DNA of 64,000 nucleotides, taken from an uncultured Acidobacteriia bacterium (GTDB lineage: Bacteria > Acidobacteriota > Terriglobia > Bryobacterales > Bryobacteraceae). Each line of letters starts with the position of its first letter. Positions within the stretch are counted from its first letter, which is position 1. A program made the translations under genes and the position numbers. This document shows, piece after piece, positions 34,482 to 42,012 of the stretch. Where the stretch lies: positions 145,142 to 209,141 of the forward strand of contig CAIKMJ010000027.1 in assembly GCA_903828455.1 (NCBI GenBank), given 5' to 3'. The notes below the pieces were generated by a model. It was not told the origin of the DNA, did not search any database, and saw nothing but the letters and a program-made list of their open reading frames with translations.

Positions 34482-37031
34482 ATGCCATTTACCATTCAGC
34501 CAAGTCGCGAATTTGTGGTCCGGCCGTCGTTGCCGGCGGCGCTCGGGCGCATGCAGGAGCTTGCGTACAACATTTTGTGGGCGTGGGAGCCGGCGATCCG
34601 CGTCATCTTCCGGCGGCTCGATCCGCAGCTTTGGAAGGAATCGAATTACAATCCGGTGGTCATGCTGGGCACGGTGCCGCAGGCCACGCTGGAGCGCGCC
34701 GCGGCCGATCCGCGCTACCTCTCGCTCTACCAGATTGCCTGCCAGCGGTTCGATGCCGAAACGCAGTCGCTGCCCGCGGCGGACGGCAAACTGATCGCCT
34801 ATTTTTCCGCCGAGTACGGGCTGACCGAGTGTCTGCCGGTATATTCGGGCGGCCTCGGCATTCTCTCGGGCGACCACATGAAGTCGTCGAGCGATCTCGA
34901 TCTGCCGCTGGTCGGCGTGGCGCTGCTCTATCAGCTGGGCTACTTCCGGCAGTATCTGAATTCGGACGGCTGGCAGCAGGAACGGTATCTGGAGAACGAC
35001 TTCTACTCGCTGCCGATTCAGCCGGCGCTCGATGTCAACGGCGAGCAGAAGGTCGTGTACGTGCAGTTCCCCACCGGGCCGGTCGCGATCCGCGTCTGGA
35101 TCATGCACGTGGGGCGGATTCAGATGCTGTTCCTCGATACCAACACGCCGCTGAATGCGAACCCGGAAGACCGCGCGATTGCCAGCCAGCTGTATGGCGG
35201 CGACAACGACACGCGCATCCGGCAGGAGATCGTGCTGGGCATCGGCGGCATGCGCGCGCTCGAAGAGCTGGGCTACAAGCCAACCGTGTTCCACATGAAC
35301 GAGGGGCACTCGGCGTTTCTGGCGATCGAGCGCATCCGGCTGCTGATTGAACGCCAGGGTCTGACGTTCGAAGAAGCGCTGGAGGCGGCGCGCGTGAACA
35401 ACGTGTTCACCACGCATACGCCGGTGCCGGCGGGGATCGATCTGTTCGATCCGGGCCTCGTGTATCACTACTTCAATCAGTTCTGCCGCGATGCGGGGAT
35501 TGAGTTCGACCGCTTCATGGCGCTCGGGCGGCAGAACGCGCGCGATGCCGGCGAGCCGCTGTCGATGGCGATCCTGGCGCTCAACACCTCGTGCTGGCGC
35601 AACGCCGTGAGCCGGCTGCATCGGGATGTTTCGCAGGAGATGTGGCATCCGCTGTGGCCCGCCCTGCCGGTGGCCGAGACGCCCATCACATGGGTCACCA
35701 ACGGCGTGCATATGCCGAGCTGGGTGAACGGCGATCTGGCTTCGCTCTACGACCAGTATCTGGAGCCGGACTGGCGCAGCCGCTGGGGCGATGCCGCGGT
35801 GTGGAATCAGGTGCGGGAGATTCCGGATGAAGAGTTGCTCGAAGTGCACCGGCGGCGCAAGCGGCGCCTGATTGCGTTCGTGCGGGAGCGCCAGACTGCG
35901 TCGGCGTACCGGCGGAAGGCGGCGGCGACGGAGGTGCGGCGCGCGGCCGAGGTGCTCGATCCGCATGCGCTCACCATCGGCTTTGCGCGGCGCTTTGCCA
36001 CTTACAAACGGGCCACGCTGCTGTTCCGCGATGCCGAGCGGCTGAAGAAGATTCTGTGCGACCGGGAGCGGCCCGTGCAGATTCTGATTGCCGGCAAGGC
36101 GCATCCCAAGGACCAGCCCGGCAAGGCGTTCATTCGCGAAATCGTGCAGCTTTCGCGCGATGAGGATCTCTGGAAGCGCCTCGTGTTCGTGGAAGATTAC
36201 GACATGAAGGTGGCGCGCGAACTGGTGCAGGGCGTCGACGTGTGGCTGAACAATCCGCGGCGCGGCGAAGAGGCCTGCGGGACGAGCGGCATGAAGGCGG
36301 CGATGAACGGCGTGCTGAATCTGTCGGTGCTCGACGGGTGGTTCGACGAAGCCTACGAAATCTCCGGCGGCTGGGCCATCGGGGATCGCGAAGAGTATCA
36401 CGAGGAGCAGGACGCGCTGCACGCCTCGAGCATTTACTATCTGCTCGAAAACGAGATCGTGCCGATGTTCTACGCCCAGAGCGAGGGCAGCGGATCGAGC
36501 GAGTGGGTGCGCCGCATGAAGACGTCGATGACGAACCTGACGCCGGCCTTCGATGCGCGCCGCATGGTGCATGACTACACGCAGCGGCTCTACGATCCGG
36601 CGCACAAGCAGTGGGGCGCGGTGAAGGCGGACAATTTCACCGGAGCGCGGGAGAAGGCGGCGTGGAATGCGCGCGTCCACAAGTTGTGGCCGGAGGTGGA
36701 GTTCGCCGACGTGAGCCCGAGCCCGGGCGGGCCGGTGACGGCGGGCGGTGCGGTGTCGATCCACGCGGGCCTGCGGCTGGGCGAACTGGTGCCGGGCGAT
36801 GTGAAGGTGGAGTGCGTGCTGGGCCGCATCGGGGCGAGCGGCGGGCTGGAGGGGACCGAAGTCGTGCTGCTGCCCTTTGCCGGGATGGATGGCGGCGTGG
36901 CGTACTTCTCGCGCGAGGTGACGCCGGCGCAGACCGGACGCCTCGGCTACGCGGTGCGCGTCAGCGCCAACCATTGCGAGGATCCCATGACGCGGCCCGT
37001 ATCGGGGCTCATGAAGTGGAGCGGCCGCTGA
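34482..37031 (+). CDS. glgP: Alpha-glucan phosphorylase (DUF3417-containing type)
   Basis: This 849-residue GT35 phosphorylase releases glucose-1-phosphate from glycogen or maltodextrin. It begins with the DUF3417 segment (LPAALGRMQELAYNILWAWEP) typical of the long bacterial/archaeal AlgP type. The PLP lysine is K605 in EACGTSGMKAAMNGVLNLS, and the HTPVPAGIDLF and YFSAEYGLTE motifs are intact. The C-terminus has an extra beta domain of about 130 residues, also normal for this subgroup. No good ribosome site precedes the ATG; TACAAT lies at about 34449. It overlaps the GNAT gene by 16 bp. Confidence 0.96.
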   Translation: MPFTIQPSREFVVRPSLPAALGRMQELAYNILWAWEPAIRVIFRRLDPQLWKESNYNPVVMLGTVPQATLERAAADPRYLSLYQIACQRFDAETQSLPAADGKLIAYFSAEYGLTECLPVYSGGLGILSGDHMKSSSDLDLPLVGVALLYQLGYFRQYLNSDGWQQERYLENDFYSLPIQPALDVNGEQKVVYVQFPTGPVAIRVWIMHVGRIQMLFLDTNTPLNANPEDRAIASQLYGGDNDTRIRQEIVLGIGGMRALEELGYKPTVFHMNEGHSAFLAIERIRLLIERQGLTFEEALEAARVNNVFTTHTPVPAGIDLFDPGLVYHYFNQFCRDAGIEFDRFMALGRQNARDAGEPLSMAILALNTSCWRNAVSRLHRDVSQEMWHPLWPALPVAETPITWVTNGVHMPSWVNGDLASLYDQYLEPDWRSRWGDAAVWNQVREIPDEELLEVHRRRKRRLIAFVRERQTASAYRRKAAATEVRRAAEVLDPHALTIGFARRFATYKRATLLFRDAERLKKILCDRERPVQILIAGKAHPKDQPGKAFIREIVQLSRDEDLWKRLVFVEDYDMKVARELVQGVDVWLNNPRRGEEACGTSGMKAAMNGVLNLSVLDGWFDEAYEISGGWAIGDREEYHEEQDALHASSIYYLLENEIVPMFYAQSEGSGSSEWVRRMKTSMTNLTPAFDARRMVHDYTQRLYDPAHKQWGAVKADNFTGAREKAAWNARVHKLWPEVEFADVSPSPGGPVTAGGAVSIHAGLRLGELVPGDVKVECVLGRIGASGGLEGTEVVLLPFAGMDGGVAYFSREVTPAQTGRLGYAVRVSANHCEDPMTRPVSGLMKWSGR

Positions 37032-37579
37032 CGGGCGCGCCGCCGCCCGACCTGACCGCCGCTCCGGCGCTCGAAACCGAACGGCTGCGTCTGCGCGCCC
37101 ACCGCGCCGACGATCTGGACCCCTGCGCGGAGATGTGGGCGGACCCGGCGGTTGTTCGATACACCATCGGCACTCCCTCGACGCGCCAGAAGACGTGGAT
37201 GCGCCTGCTGGCTTATCGCGGGCACTGGGCCCTGCTGGGCTACGGCTACTGGGCGGTGGAGGAGAAGCTCACCGGGCGCTACATCGGCGAACTCGGTTTT
37301 GCCGATTTCCGGCGCGACGGCCTGCCTGCCATCGAAGGGCTGCCTGAGCTGGGTTGGGCGCTGCTGCCACGGGCGCAGGGCAGGGGCTATGCCACCGAAG
37401 CGCTGCGGGCGGCGGTGGCGTGGGGCGATCGCCGGTTTGGCGCGCAGCGCACCGCGTGCCTGATTCACCGCGACAATCTGCCGTCATTCCGCGTGGCCGG
37501 GAAGCTGGGCTACACAATCTTCGCGACTGCCTCTGACGACGGGGCGCTCCCCGCGGTCCTGCTCCGCACGCCGGTTTAA
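37016..37579 (+). CDS. GNAT N-acetyltransferase, RimJ/RimL-like
   Basis: This 187-residue acetyltransferase has LETERLRLRAHRADDLDPC at the N-terminus, acetyl-CoA-binding LPRAQGRGYATEALRAAV and HRDNLPSFRVAGKLGY near the C-terminus, as in the RimJ/RimL (Acetyltransf_3) group. It acetylates an amine, possibly a protein N-terminus. The GTG at 37016 lies inside the last 16 bases of glgP, indicating translational coupling. The functional reason for this pairing is not evident. Confidence 0.88.
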   Translation: MERPLTGAPPPDLTAAPALETERLRLRAHRADDLDPCAEMWADPAVVRYTIGTPSTRQKTWMRLLAYRGHWALLGYGYWAVEEKLTGRYIGELGFADFRRDGLPAIEGLPELGWALLPRAQGRGYATEALRAAVAWGDRRFGAQRTACLIHRDNLPSFRVAGKLGYTIFATASDDGALPAVLLRTPV

Positions 37580-37599
37580 ACGGGCGTTTTAAACGGGCG
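37574..37599. repeat. 13-bp tandem duplication spanning the GNAT stop codon
   Basis: gtttaaacgggcg (37574-37586) is followed by ttttaaacgggcg (37587-37599). The first copy contains the TAA (37577-37579) of the acetyltransferase gene. Confidence 0.88.
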
Positions 37600-37603
37600 C
37601 GGT

Positions 37604-39811
37604 CTACGGCGCTTCGAACAAACGCTTGTCCGGTTCCATGACGGTGAAGACCGTCGGATTCCGCCGCGCGCCGGGGGCGAGAAACATGTCGCGCAGCGTC
37701 GACGCGGTGGCATCGCGCAGACCAAGCGGCGGAAGCCCCAGCAGCTCAAGCACCGTGCGCTCCACCGACGCGAAGCCGGCATTGGTGCGCGAAAGATAAG
37801 TTCGTTTGACCGACGGGCCGGCGACGAGCAGCGGCGTGCGGCTCGCATCGATGTGATCGTAGCCGCGCGAGGCGCCGGCGGTGGTGATGAAGACAACCGT
37901 GTCGTCCCAGCCCGGCGCGTGCGACAGGGCTTCGACAATGCGGCCAATGTTGAGGTCGGCGTCGGCGGCGAAGGATGCCTCCCAGGGGAAGCGGCCGGAC
38001 AGGGCCGTCGGGCGGGGCAGGTCGATGGTGGTGAATGAGCGAGCCGTGGAGGAGTGATCGGAGGAGGAGAGAGCCGTGGAGGAGCGAGCCGTGGAGGAGA
38101 GAGCGGCGAAGTCGTCGAGGAAGCGCGCGGCGGATTCGTAGCGGGTGGTGCGGATGCCGTGGCGCTGGATATGTGCGGCGAGCGCGGCGACCTCCGCGCG
38201 TGCGGTCGGCTCGTCATCGGAGTAGTAGTTGTCGCTGAAGGCGCCGTACTGAGCGATGTGGTGGAGATTGGGCGAGACGCCCGCATCGTGCAGACTGAAC
38301 TGGCCCGCGGCGCCGTTCACCGTGCCGTGCAGGCCGAAGCGGGCAAGGGCGCCTGCGCCGGCGACCTCCGTGTTGCCGACCCGCAGGATGTCGCCGAAGT
38401 ATTCGTCGTACGTGCGCGGTTCGGTGGTGATGAGCACGACGTGGCGCGGCGCTGCGGGCATGCTTGCGGGCATTGCCGCGGGCGGCGTGCCAGCGGTGTG
38501 GACATCCGACGTGAAGCCATTCGCCTCCAGCACCGTGGCGGTGAGCCGCGCGAATTCGCCGGCTGGCGGCATCACGAACGTCGTCACCGACCCCCCGCCG
38601 GTGACGGGCGGCTCGCCATAGTCGAAGATCGGCAGGCGCAGCAGGCTCGGCGCGCCGCCGCGCCCGCGCTGATTGAGGATGAAGACGCGGTCGCCGAAGA
38701 CGGAGACGGCCACCGGCATCCAGGCGGCGGGAATGTGTCCGAGGATGACCGGGTCTGCGGGGCCGAGGTCGATCGCCGCCACGGCGTTGATGCCGGGTTC
38801 GGCCACCAGCAGCCACTTGGCGGCGGGGTCGAAGGCGAGCCCCGCGGGAGCGATGCCGCGCAGCTCCTGCAGTTGCGGGATGCGCAGCGCGATGCGCGAG
38901 ACGATGGCGCGGGTGGAGGCGGGGGTGGAGGCGCGGGTGGAGGCGGGGGTGGAGGCGGGGGTGGAGGGCGAGATCACCACCACCGAGTCGCCATCGGCCT
39001 CCGGCGCGGCGTCGGAGACGAACACGCGGCCCGCGGCGGCAAGAATTGCGGAGGGCCGGCCACCCGTCTCCGTGCGGTCAACGATGGCGGGCGCGGCGGG
39101 ATCGCGCAGATCCACGGCCGTCACCGATCCCGTGGGCGACGCATGCGCGATCCACAGCGTGCCGGCCGCGGCATCGAGCGACAGCGCAACAGGCGGGGCA
39201 TCGAGCGCGAGGCGGGCGAGGAGCCGCCCGGTCCGTGTGTCGATGATGTGGAGGGCCGCTGTGCCGGCGTCGAGCGCGCAGAGCAGATGGCGCGCGCCGT
39301 CGAGGGCGAGCGGTCCGCTGGTGGCGCCGCTCGGCAGCTGGATCAGTTTGCGCCGGTCGCCGCTCTGCGTATCGATGAGGCGGATGCGGCCATTTGCGCC
39401 TTCCGAAACCCAGAGCGCGCGTTCCGATTCGAAGGCGAGGCCGGCAGCCACCGATTGCCACTCCGCTTCGCCCTTCAGCGGCGCCGAACCCGCACTACTA
39501 CGAGTCCAGAGGTGGTGGACGCGCCAGACCAGCCTGACGGGCGGCTCAATGACGGTGACGCCAGGCCGTTCCGCGCCCGTGTCGGCGGTGGCGGCAATGC
39601 CTTTCGGGCTGATGGCAATGGCGGCGGCAGCGGGGCCTGTTTCCAGTTGCTTGCCCCAGGGCAGCAGAATGCGGCCGCCCGGCAGTACGGCGGCGGATTC
39701 GCCGGCGGTGGGGAAGCGTTCGGCCGCGGGGGCGTGGAACTCCGCCGCTGAAACAAAAGCGGCGGCGAGCAGCACACTTGTGACGAGGAGTATGGCGCGG
39801 TTCGGGAGCAA
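37604..39811 (-). CDS. Secreted beta-propeller protein with C-terminal phosphoesterase domain
   Basis: This 735-residue protein has a signal peptide (ILLVTSVLLAAAFVSA), a YncE/surface-layer-like beta-propeller (LALDGARHLLCALDAGTAAL, IAPAGLAFDPAAKWLLVAEPG) and a C-terminal alkaline-phosphatase-superfamily phosphoesterase region. The latter shows TYDEYFGDILRVGN, SPNLHHIAQYGAFSDNYYSD, WDDTVVFITTAGASRGYDHI and TPLLVAGPSVKR. Usual family members read 'DDxQ/EGxxDHV' where this has TTAGASRGYDHI, so a metal ligand may be lost and activity is uncertain. Two in-frame DNA tandem repeats add Ser/Thr/Ala-rich inserts. The start is a TTG. Confidence 0.82.
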   Translation of the reverse strand: MLPNRAILLVTSVLLAAAFVSAAEFHAPAAERFPTAGESAAVLPGGRILLPWGKQLETGPAAAAIAISPKGIAATADTGAERPGVTVIEPPVRLVWRVHHLWTRSSAGSAPLKGEAEWQSVAAGLAFESERALWVSEGANGRIRLIDTQSGDRRKLIQLPSGATSGPLALDGARHLLCALDAGTAALHIIDTRTGRLLARLALDAPPVALSLDAAAGTLWIAHASPTGSVTAVDLRDPAAPAIVDRTETGGRPSAILAAAGRVFVSDAAPEADGDSVVVISPSTPASTPASTRASTPASTRAIVSRIALRIPQLQELRGIAPAGLAFDPAAKWLLVAEPGINAVAAIDLGPADPVILGHIPAAWMPVAVSVFGDRVFILNQRGRGGAPSLLRLPIFDYGEPPVTGGGSVTTFVMPPAGEFARLTATVLEANGFTSDVHTAGTPPAAMPASMPAAPRHVVLITTEPRTYDEYFGDILRVGNTEVAGAGALARFGLHGTVNGAAGQFSLHDAGVSPNLHHIAQYGAFSDNYYSDDEPTARAEVAALAAHIQRHGIRTTRYESAARFLDDFAALSSTARSSTALSSSDHSSTARSFTTIDLPRPTALSGRFPWEASFAADADLNIGRIVEALSHAPGWDDTVVFITTAGASRGYDHIDASRTPLLVAGPSVKRTYLSRTNAGFASVERTVLELLGLPPLGLRDATASTLRDMFLAPGARRNPTVFTVMEPDKRLFEAP
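38042..38101 (-). repeat. In-frame 15-bp repeat in the phosphoesterase gene
   Basis: Four 15-bp units (agccgtggaggagng type on the plus strand) encode SSTAR/SSTAL/SSSDH five-residue repeats inserted in the phosphoesterase domain. Confidence 0.9.
38909..38968 (-). repeat. In-frame 12-bp repeat in the propeller region
   Basis: Five 12-bp units (gngggtggaggc type on the plus strand) encode STPA/STRA four-residue repeats in a loop of the propeller. Confidence 0.9.
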
Positions 39812-39975
39812 GATCGTCGTCGGCCCGGAGGCCTACTGCTGTTGTACCGCTAACTCAGGTACTGTGGAAACCGGGATCGGATTAATACGGGGGGAGCAAT
39901 TTGTTGGAATCGATCTGCGCCATGCTGGAGTCAAACCGCATGTTCGTACAATAAAGTACAGAAAGAATAAAGTTC

Positions 39976-40016
39976 TTGAACCTGAATTAAGTCGGATGTA
40001 GAGTACTAGAAGTACT
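39976..40016 (+). promoter_or_regulatory. Probable sigma-70 promoter and operator of the Crp/Fnr gene
   Basis: TTGAAC (39976-39981) and TAGAGT (39999-40004) are separated by exactly 17 bp. An inverted repeat AGTACT-AGA-AGTACT (40002-40016) overlaps the -10 and start site, where a repressor would act. A second palindromic GTAC…GTAC lies upstream at about 39946-39958. Confidence 0.55.
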
Positions 40017-40046
40017 ATTTAGTTTGTCGGTCGGGGAGGAAGTTCA

Positions 40047-40745
40047 ATGGAGATGGCACCAGGGTTGATCTCGTCGGCTCCGCAGCCGAGAGTGATGGAA
40101 GATCCGTTGGCGCATCTGCCGTGCTCAACGCAGATTGAGTGCCGCAGGGGGCAGACCATATATTCAGGCGAACTGCCGTCGGACAGCATTTACCTCGTGA
40201 TTGAGGGCAAGGTGAGGGTGTGCCGCAAGACGGGGGACGGCCGGACGGTGGTGATCGATATCTACCAGACGGACGACTTTTTCGGCGAGGCGGCGTTTCT
40301 GGGGGCGCGGCCGGCAGCCGAGTTCGCCGTGGCAACCGAGCGGACCAAGCTGATGAGCTGGAGGATTGGCGAGATCGAGGAGATCGCGGCGCGGCGTCCG
40401 AAGCTGGCCGTGGCCCTGCTGCAGCTGCTGGCGAAGCGGACGGCCGAATTCGGCGAGCGGATTGAAAGCTTTTCGCTCGATAACATTGCGCGGCGCCTCG
40501 CGCGTTCGCTCATCCGGTTCTCCGAACGGATGGGCGAGAAGGGCGCGGACGGCGCGGTGCGGATGATTCCCTTCACGCACGAACTGCTTTCGCAGTACGT
40601 GGGCACCTCGCGCGAGATTGTGACGCACTACATGAACCAGTTCCGGAGGCAGGGGCTGCTGGAGTATTCGCGCCAGGGCATTCTGCTGCAGCGCGAGGCG
40701 ATGGAGAACTGGCTGGCGCACGAAGCGAGCACGGCCGAAGCCTAG
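40047..40745 (+). CDS. Crp/Fnr-family transcriptional regulator
   Basis: This 232-residue regulator has an N-terminal cyclic-nucleotide-binding-type beta roll (DSIYLVIEGKVRVCRKTGDG, QTDDFFGEAAFLGARPAAEFA) and a C-terminal winged helix-turn-helix (FTHELLSQYVGTSREIVTHYM, FRRQGLLEYSRQGILLQ). There is no N-terminal cysteine cluster, so it is not an oxygen-sensing FNR. The cAMP-contact residues are only partly kept (GEAAFLGARPAAEF), and the ligand is unknown. A GGGGAGGAAG site precedes the ATG. A promoter with an overlapping inverted repeat suggests autoregulation. Its 3' end carries a five-unit repeat. Confidence 0.93.
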   Translation: MEMAPGLISSAPQPRVMEDPLAHLPCSTQIECRRGQTIYSGELPSDSIYLVIEGKVRVCRKTGDGRTVVIDIYQTDDFFGEAAFLGARPAAEFAVATERTKLMSWRIGEIEEIAARRPKLAVALLQLLAKRTAEFGERIESFSLDNIARRLARSLIRFSERMGEKGADGAVRMIPFTHELLSQYVGTSREIVTHYMNQFRRQGLLEYSRQGILLQREAMENWLAHEASTAEA

Positions 40746-40797
40746 GCCGAGAAGCATACGCCGAGAAGCATAGGCCGAAGCGTACGCCGAAGCTTAG
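40734..40797. repeat. 12-14-bp repeat array between two convergent stop codons
   Basis: Five units: gccgaagcctag, gccgagaagcatac, gccgagaagcatag, gccgaagcgtac, gccgaagcttag. The first is the end of the Crp/Fnr gene with its TAG; the third and fifth also carry tag. The last overlaps the stop of the TfoX-like gene on the other strand. Confidence 0.92.
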
Positions 40798-41186
40798 CTG
40801 GAACGCGGGCGCGTGGCGGTCTTCTTCTGCTTTGCGCGCGGGGCGGGCCTGGTCTTCGCCCCCGCGGCGGCTTTCGGCTGCGGCGGCGGCAATTCAGCGG
40901 CGGTGAGCGAAACCAGCTTCGCCATCCACACCGGGTCCGCCCACTTCTCATCGGCAATCACCAAGCAGGGTTTTGCGCCGGGATACGGGCTGGCCTCCGG
41001 GCACGGGCCGAGCAGAGCTTTGCCGGCGGCGGTTGGCTTGAGGAACAACTGATCGTCGGCGACCAGTGCCACCAGCTTCTCATCGCAGTAGACCGCATAC
41101 TCGCCGAACATTTTCCGCGCCCGCACAGCGCCCGCCGCGGCCGCCTGCCGCACGATGAAGTCCACGGTGCTCTGCTTCGATGCCAT
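40794..41186 (-). CDS. TfoX N-terminal domain protein
   Basis: This 130-residue protein is a single TfoX N-terminal domain: MFGEYAVYCDEKLVALVADDQLFLKP and PYPGAKPCLVIADEKWADP, with a basic Lys/Arg/Pro tail (AKQKKTATRPRSS). Full-length TfoX/Sxy proteins control competence in gamma-proteobacteria; stand-alone N-terminal domains like this are widespread and unassigned. A comEC gene lies 16 kb away, but no functional link is shown. Confidence 0.88.
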   Translation of the reverse strand: MASKQSTVDFIVRQAAAAGAVRARKMFGEYAVYCDEKLVALVADDQLFLKPTAAGKALLGPCPEASPYPGAKPCLVIADEKWADPVWMAKLVSLTAAELPPPQPKAAAGAKTRPAPRAKQKKTATRPRSS

Positions 41187-41197
41187 GACCGCGGGCC

Positions 41198-41917
41198 TCA
41201 GTCCTGCGACGAGCGGATCAGCAGCACGGTGACGTTGTCGGGGCTGCCGGCGTTGTGGGCCGCGTCAATCAGGTTGCGGCACATCGCTTCGAGCGGCGCC
41301 GGCGCGGCGAGGATCCCGCGGATTTCGTCCTCGTGGACCACGCCGTGCAGACCGTCGCTCGACAGCATCATCACCATGCCCGGTTCAAGCGCCACCGCGT
41401 AATAGCGGATGCGCAGCGCGCTGCCCACGCCCACCGCCTGGGTCAGCACATGGCGCATCGGGTGCGTGCGAAGCGCCTCTTCCTTCAGGCCCAGCGGACG
41501 GCCCACCTCCTGCACCCAGGTCTGATCTTCGGTGATGGCGCGCAGCGTTTCGTTTTCGAGCACGTAGGCGCGGCTGTCGCCAACGCTGGCGATGGCCAGA
41601 TCGCCGGGCTGCGTTTCGAGTACGGCAACCAGCGTGGTGCCCATGCCTTCGAGGCGCGGATCGCTGGTGGCTTCGGAAAGCACCTGCGCGTTGGCGTCTT
41701 CCACGGCGGAGAGCAGCGCGGCTGCGTCGCGGTGCTGGCAGCGTGCCAGACTTTCGGCCACCGAATCCACGGCCAGACGCGAGGCGCGCGCGCCGCCCTT
41801 CGCTCCGCCCATGCCATCGGCCAGCAGGAAGAGGCCGAGTTCGGGAACAATTCGAAAACAGTCCTGGTTAGAGGAGCGGACTTTACCGGGATCGGTCAGC
41901 GCACAGGCTTCGAGCAT
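41198..41917 (-). CDS. PP2C-family Ser/Thr protein phosphatase
   Basis: This 239-residue PPM phosphatase has the metal-binding motifs TDPGKVRSSNQD, LLADGMGGAKGG, ASVGDSRAYV, LSSDGLHGVV and GSPDNVTVLL, all intact. It would reverse Ser/Thr phosphorylation by Hanks-type kinases. The ATG at 41917 is preferred over an in-frame GTG at 41932, since a TATAGT at 41931-41936 (minus strand) would start transcription between them. No kinase gene is adjacent. Confidence 0.93.
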   Translation of the reverse strand: MLEACALTDPGKVRSSNQDCFRIVPELGLFLLADGMGGAKGGARASRLAVDSVAESLARCQHRDAAALLSAVEDANAQVLSEATSDPRLEGMGTTLVAVLETQPGDLAIASVGDSRAYVLENETLRAITEDQTWVQEVGRPLGLKEEALRTHPMRHVLTQAVGVGSALRIRYYAVALEPGMVMMLSSDGLHGVVHEDEIRGILAAPAPLEAMCRNLIDAAHNAGSPDNVTVLLIRSSQD

Positions 41918-42012
41918 GCGGACAAGCTTCACTATAAAGTATGCGCGCTGCCGTCAGGGCAGGAGAGTTGCGGGCGCCGGACGATTTCGCACCGGCTGCC
42001 CGCGGATAACGA

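Noticed and set aside
34323..36974. 883-codon open frame on the minus strand
   Set aside because: It is fully antisense to glgP, whose catalytic motifs are intact; the antisense product is His/Arg/Ala-rich low-complexity sequence typical of GC-rich shadow frames.
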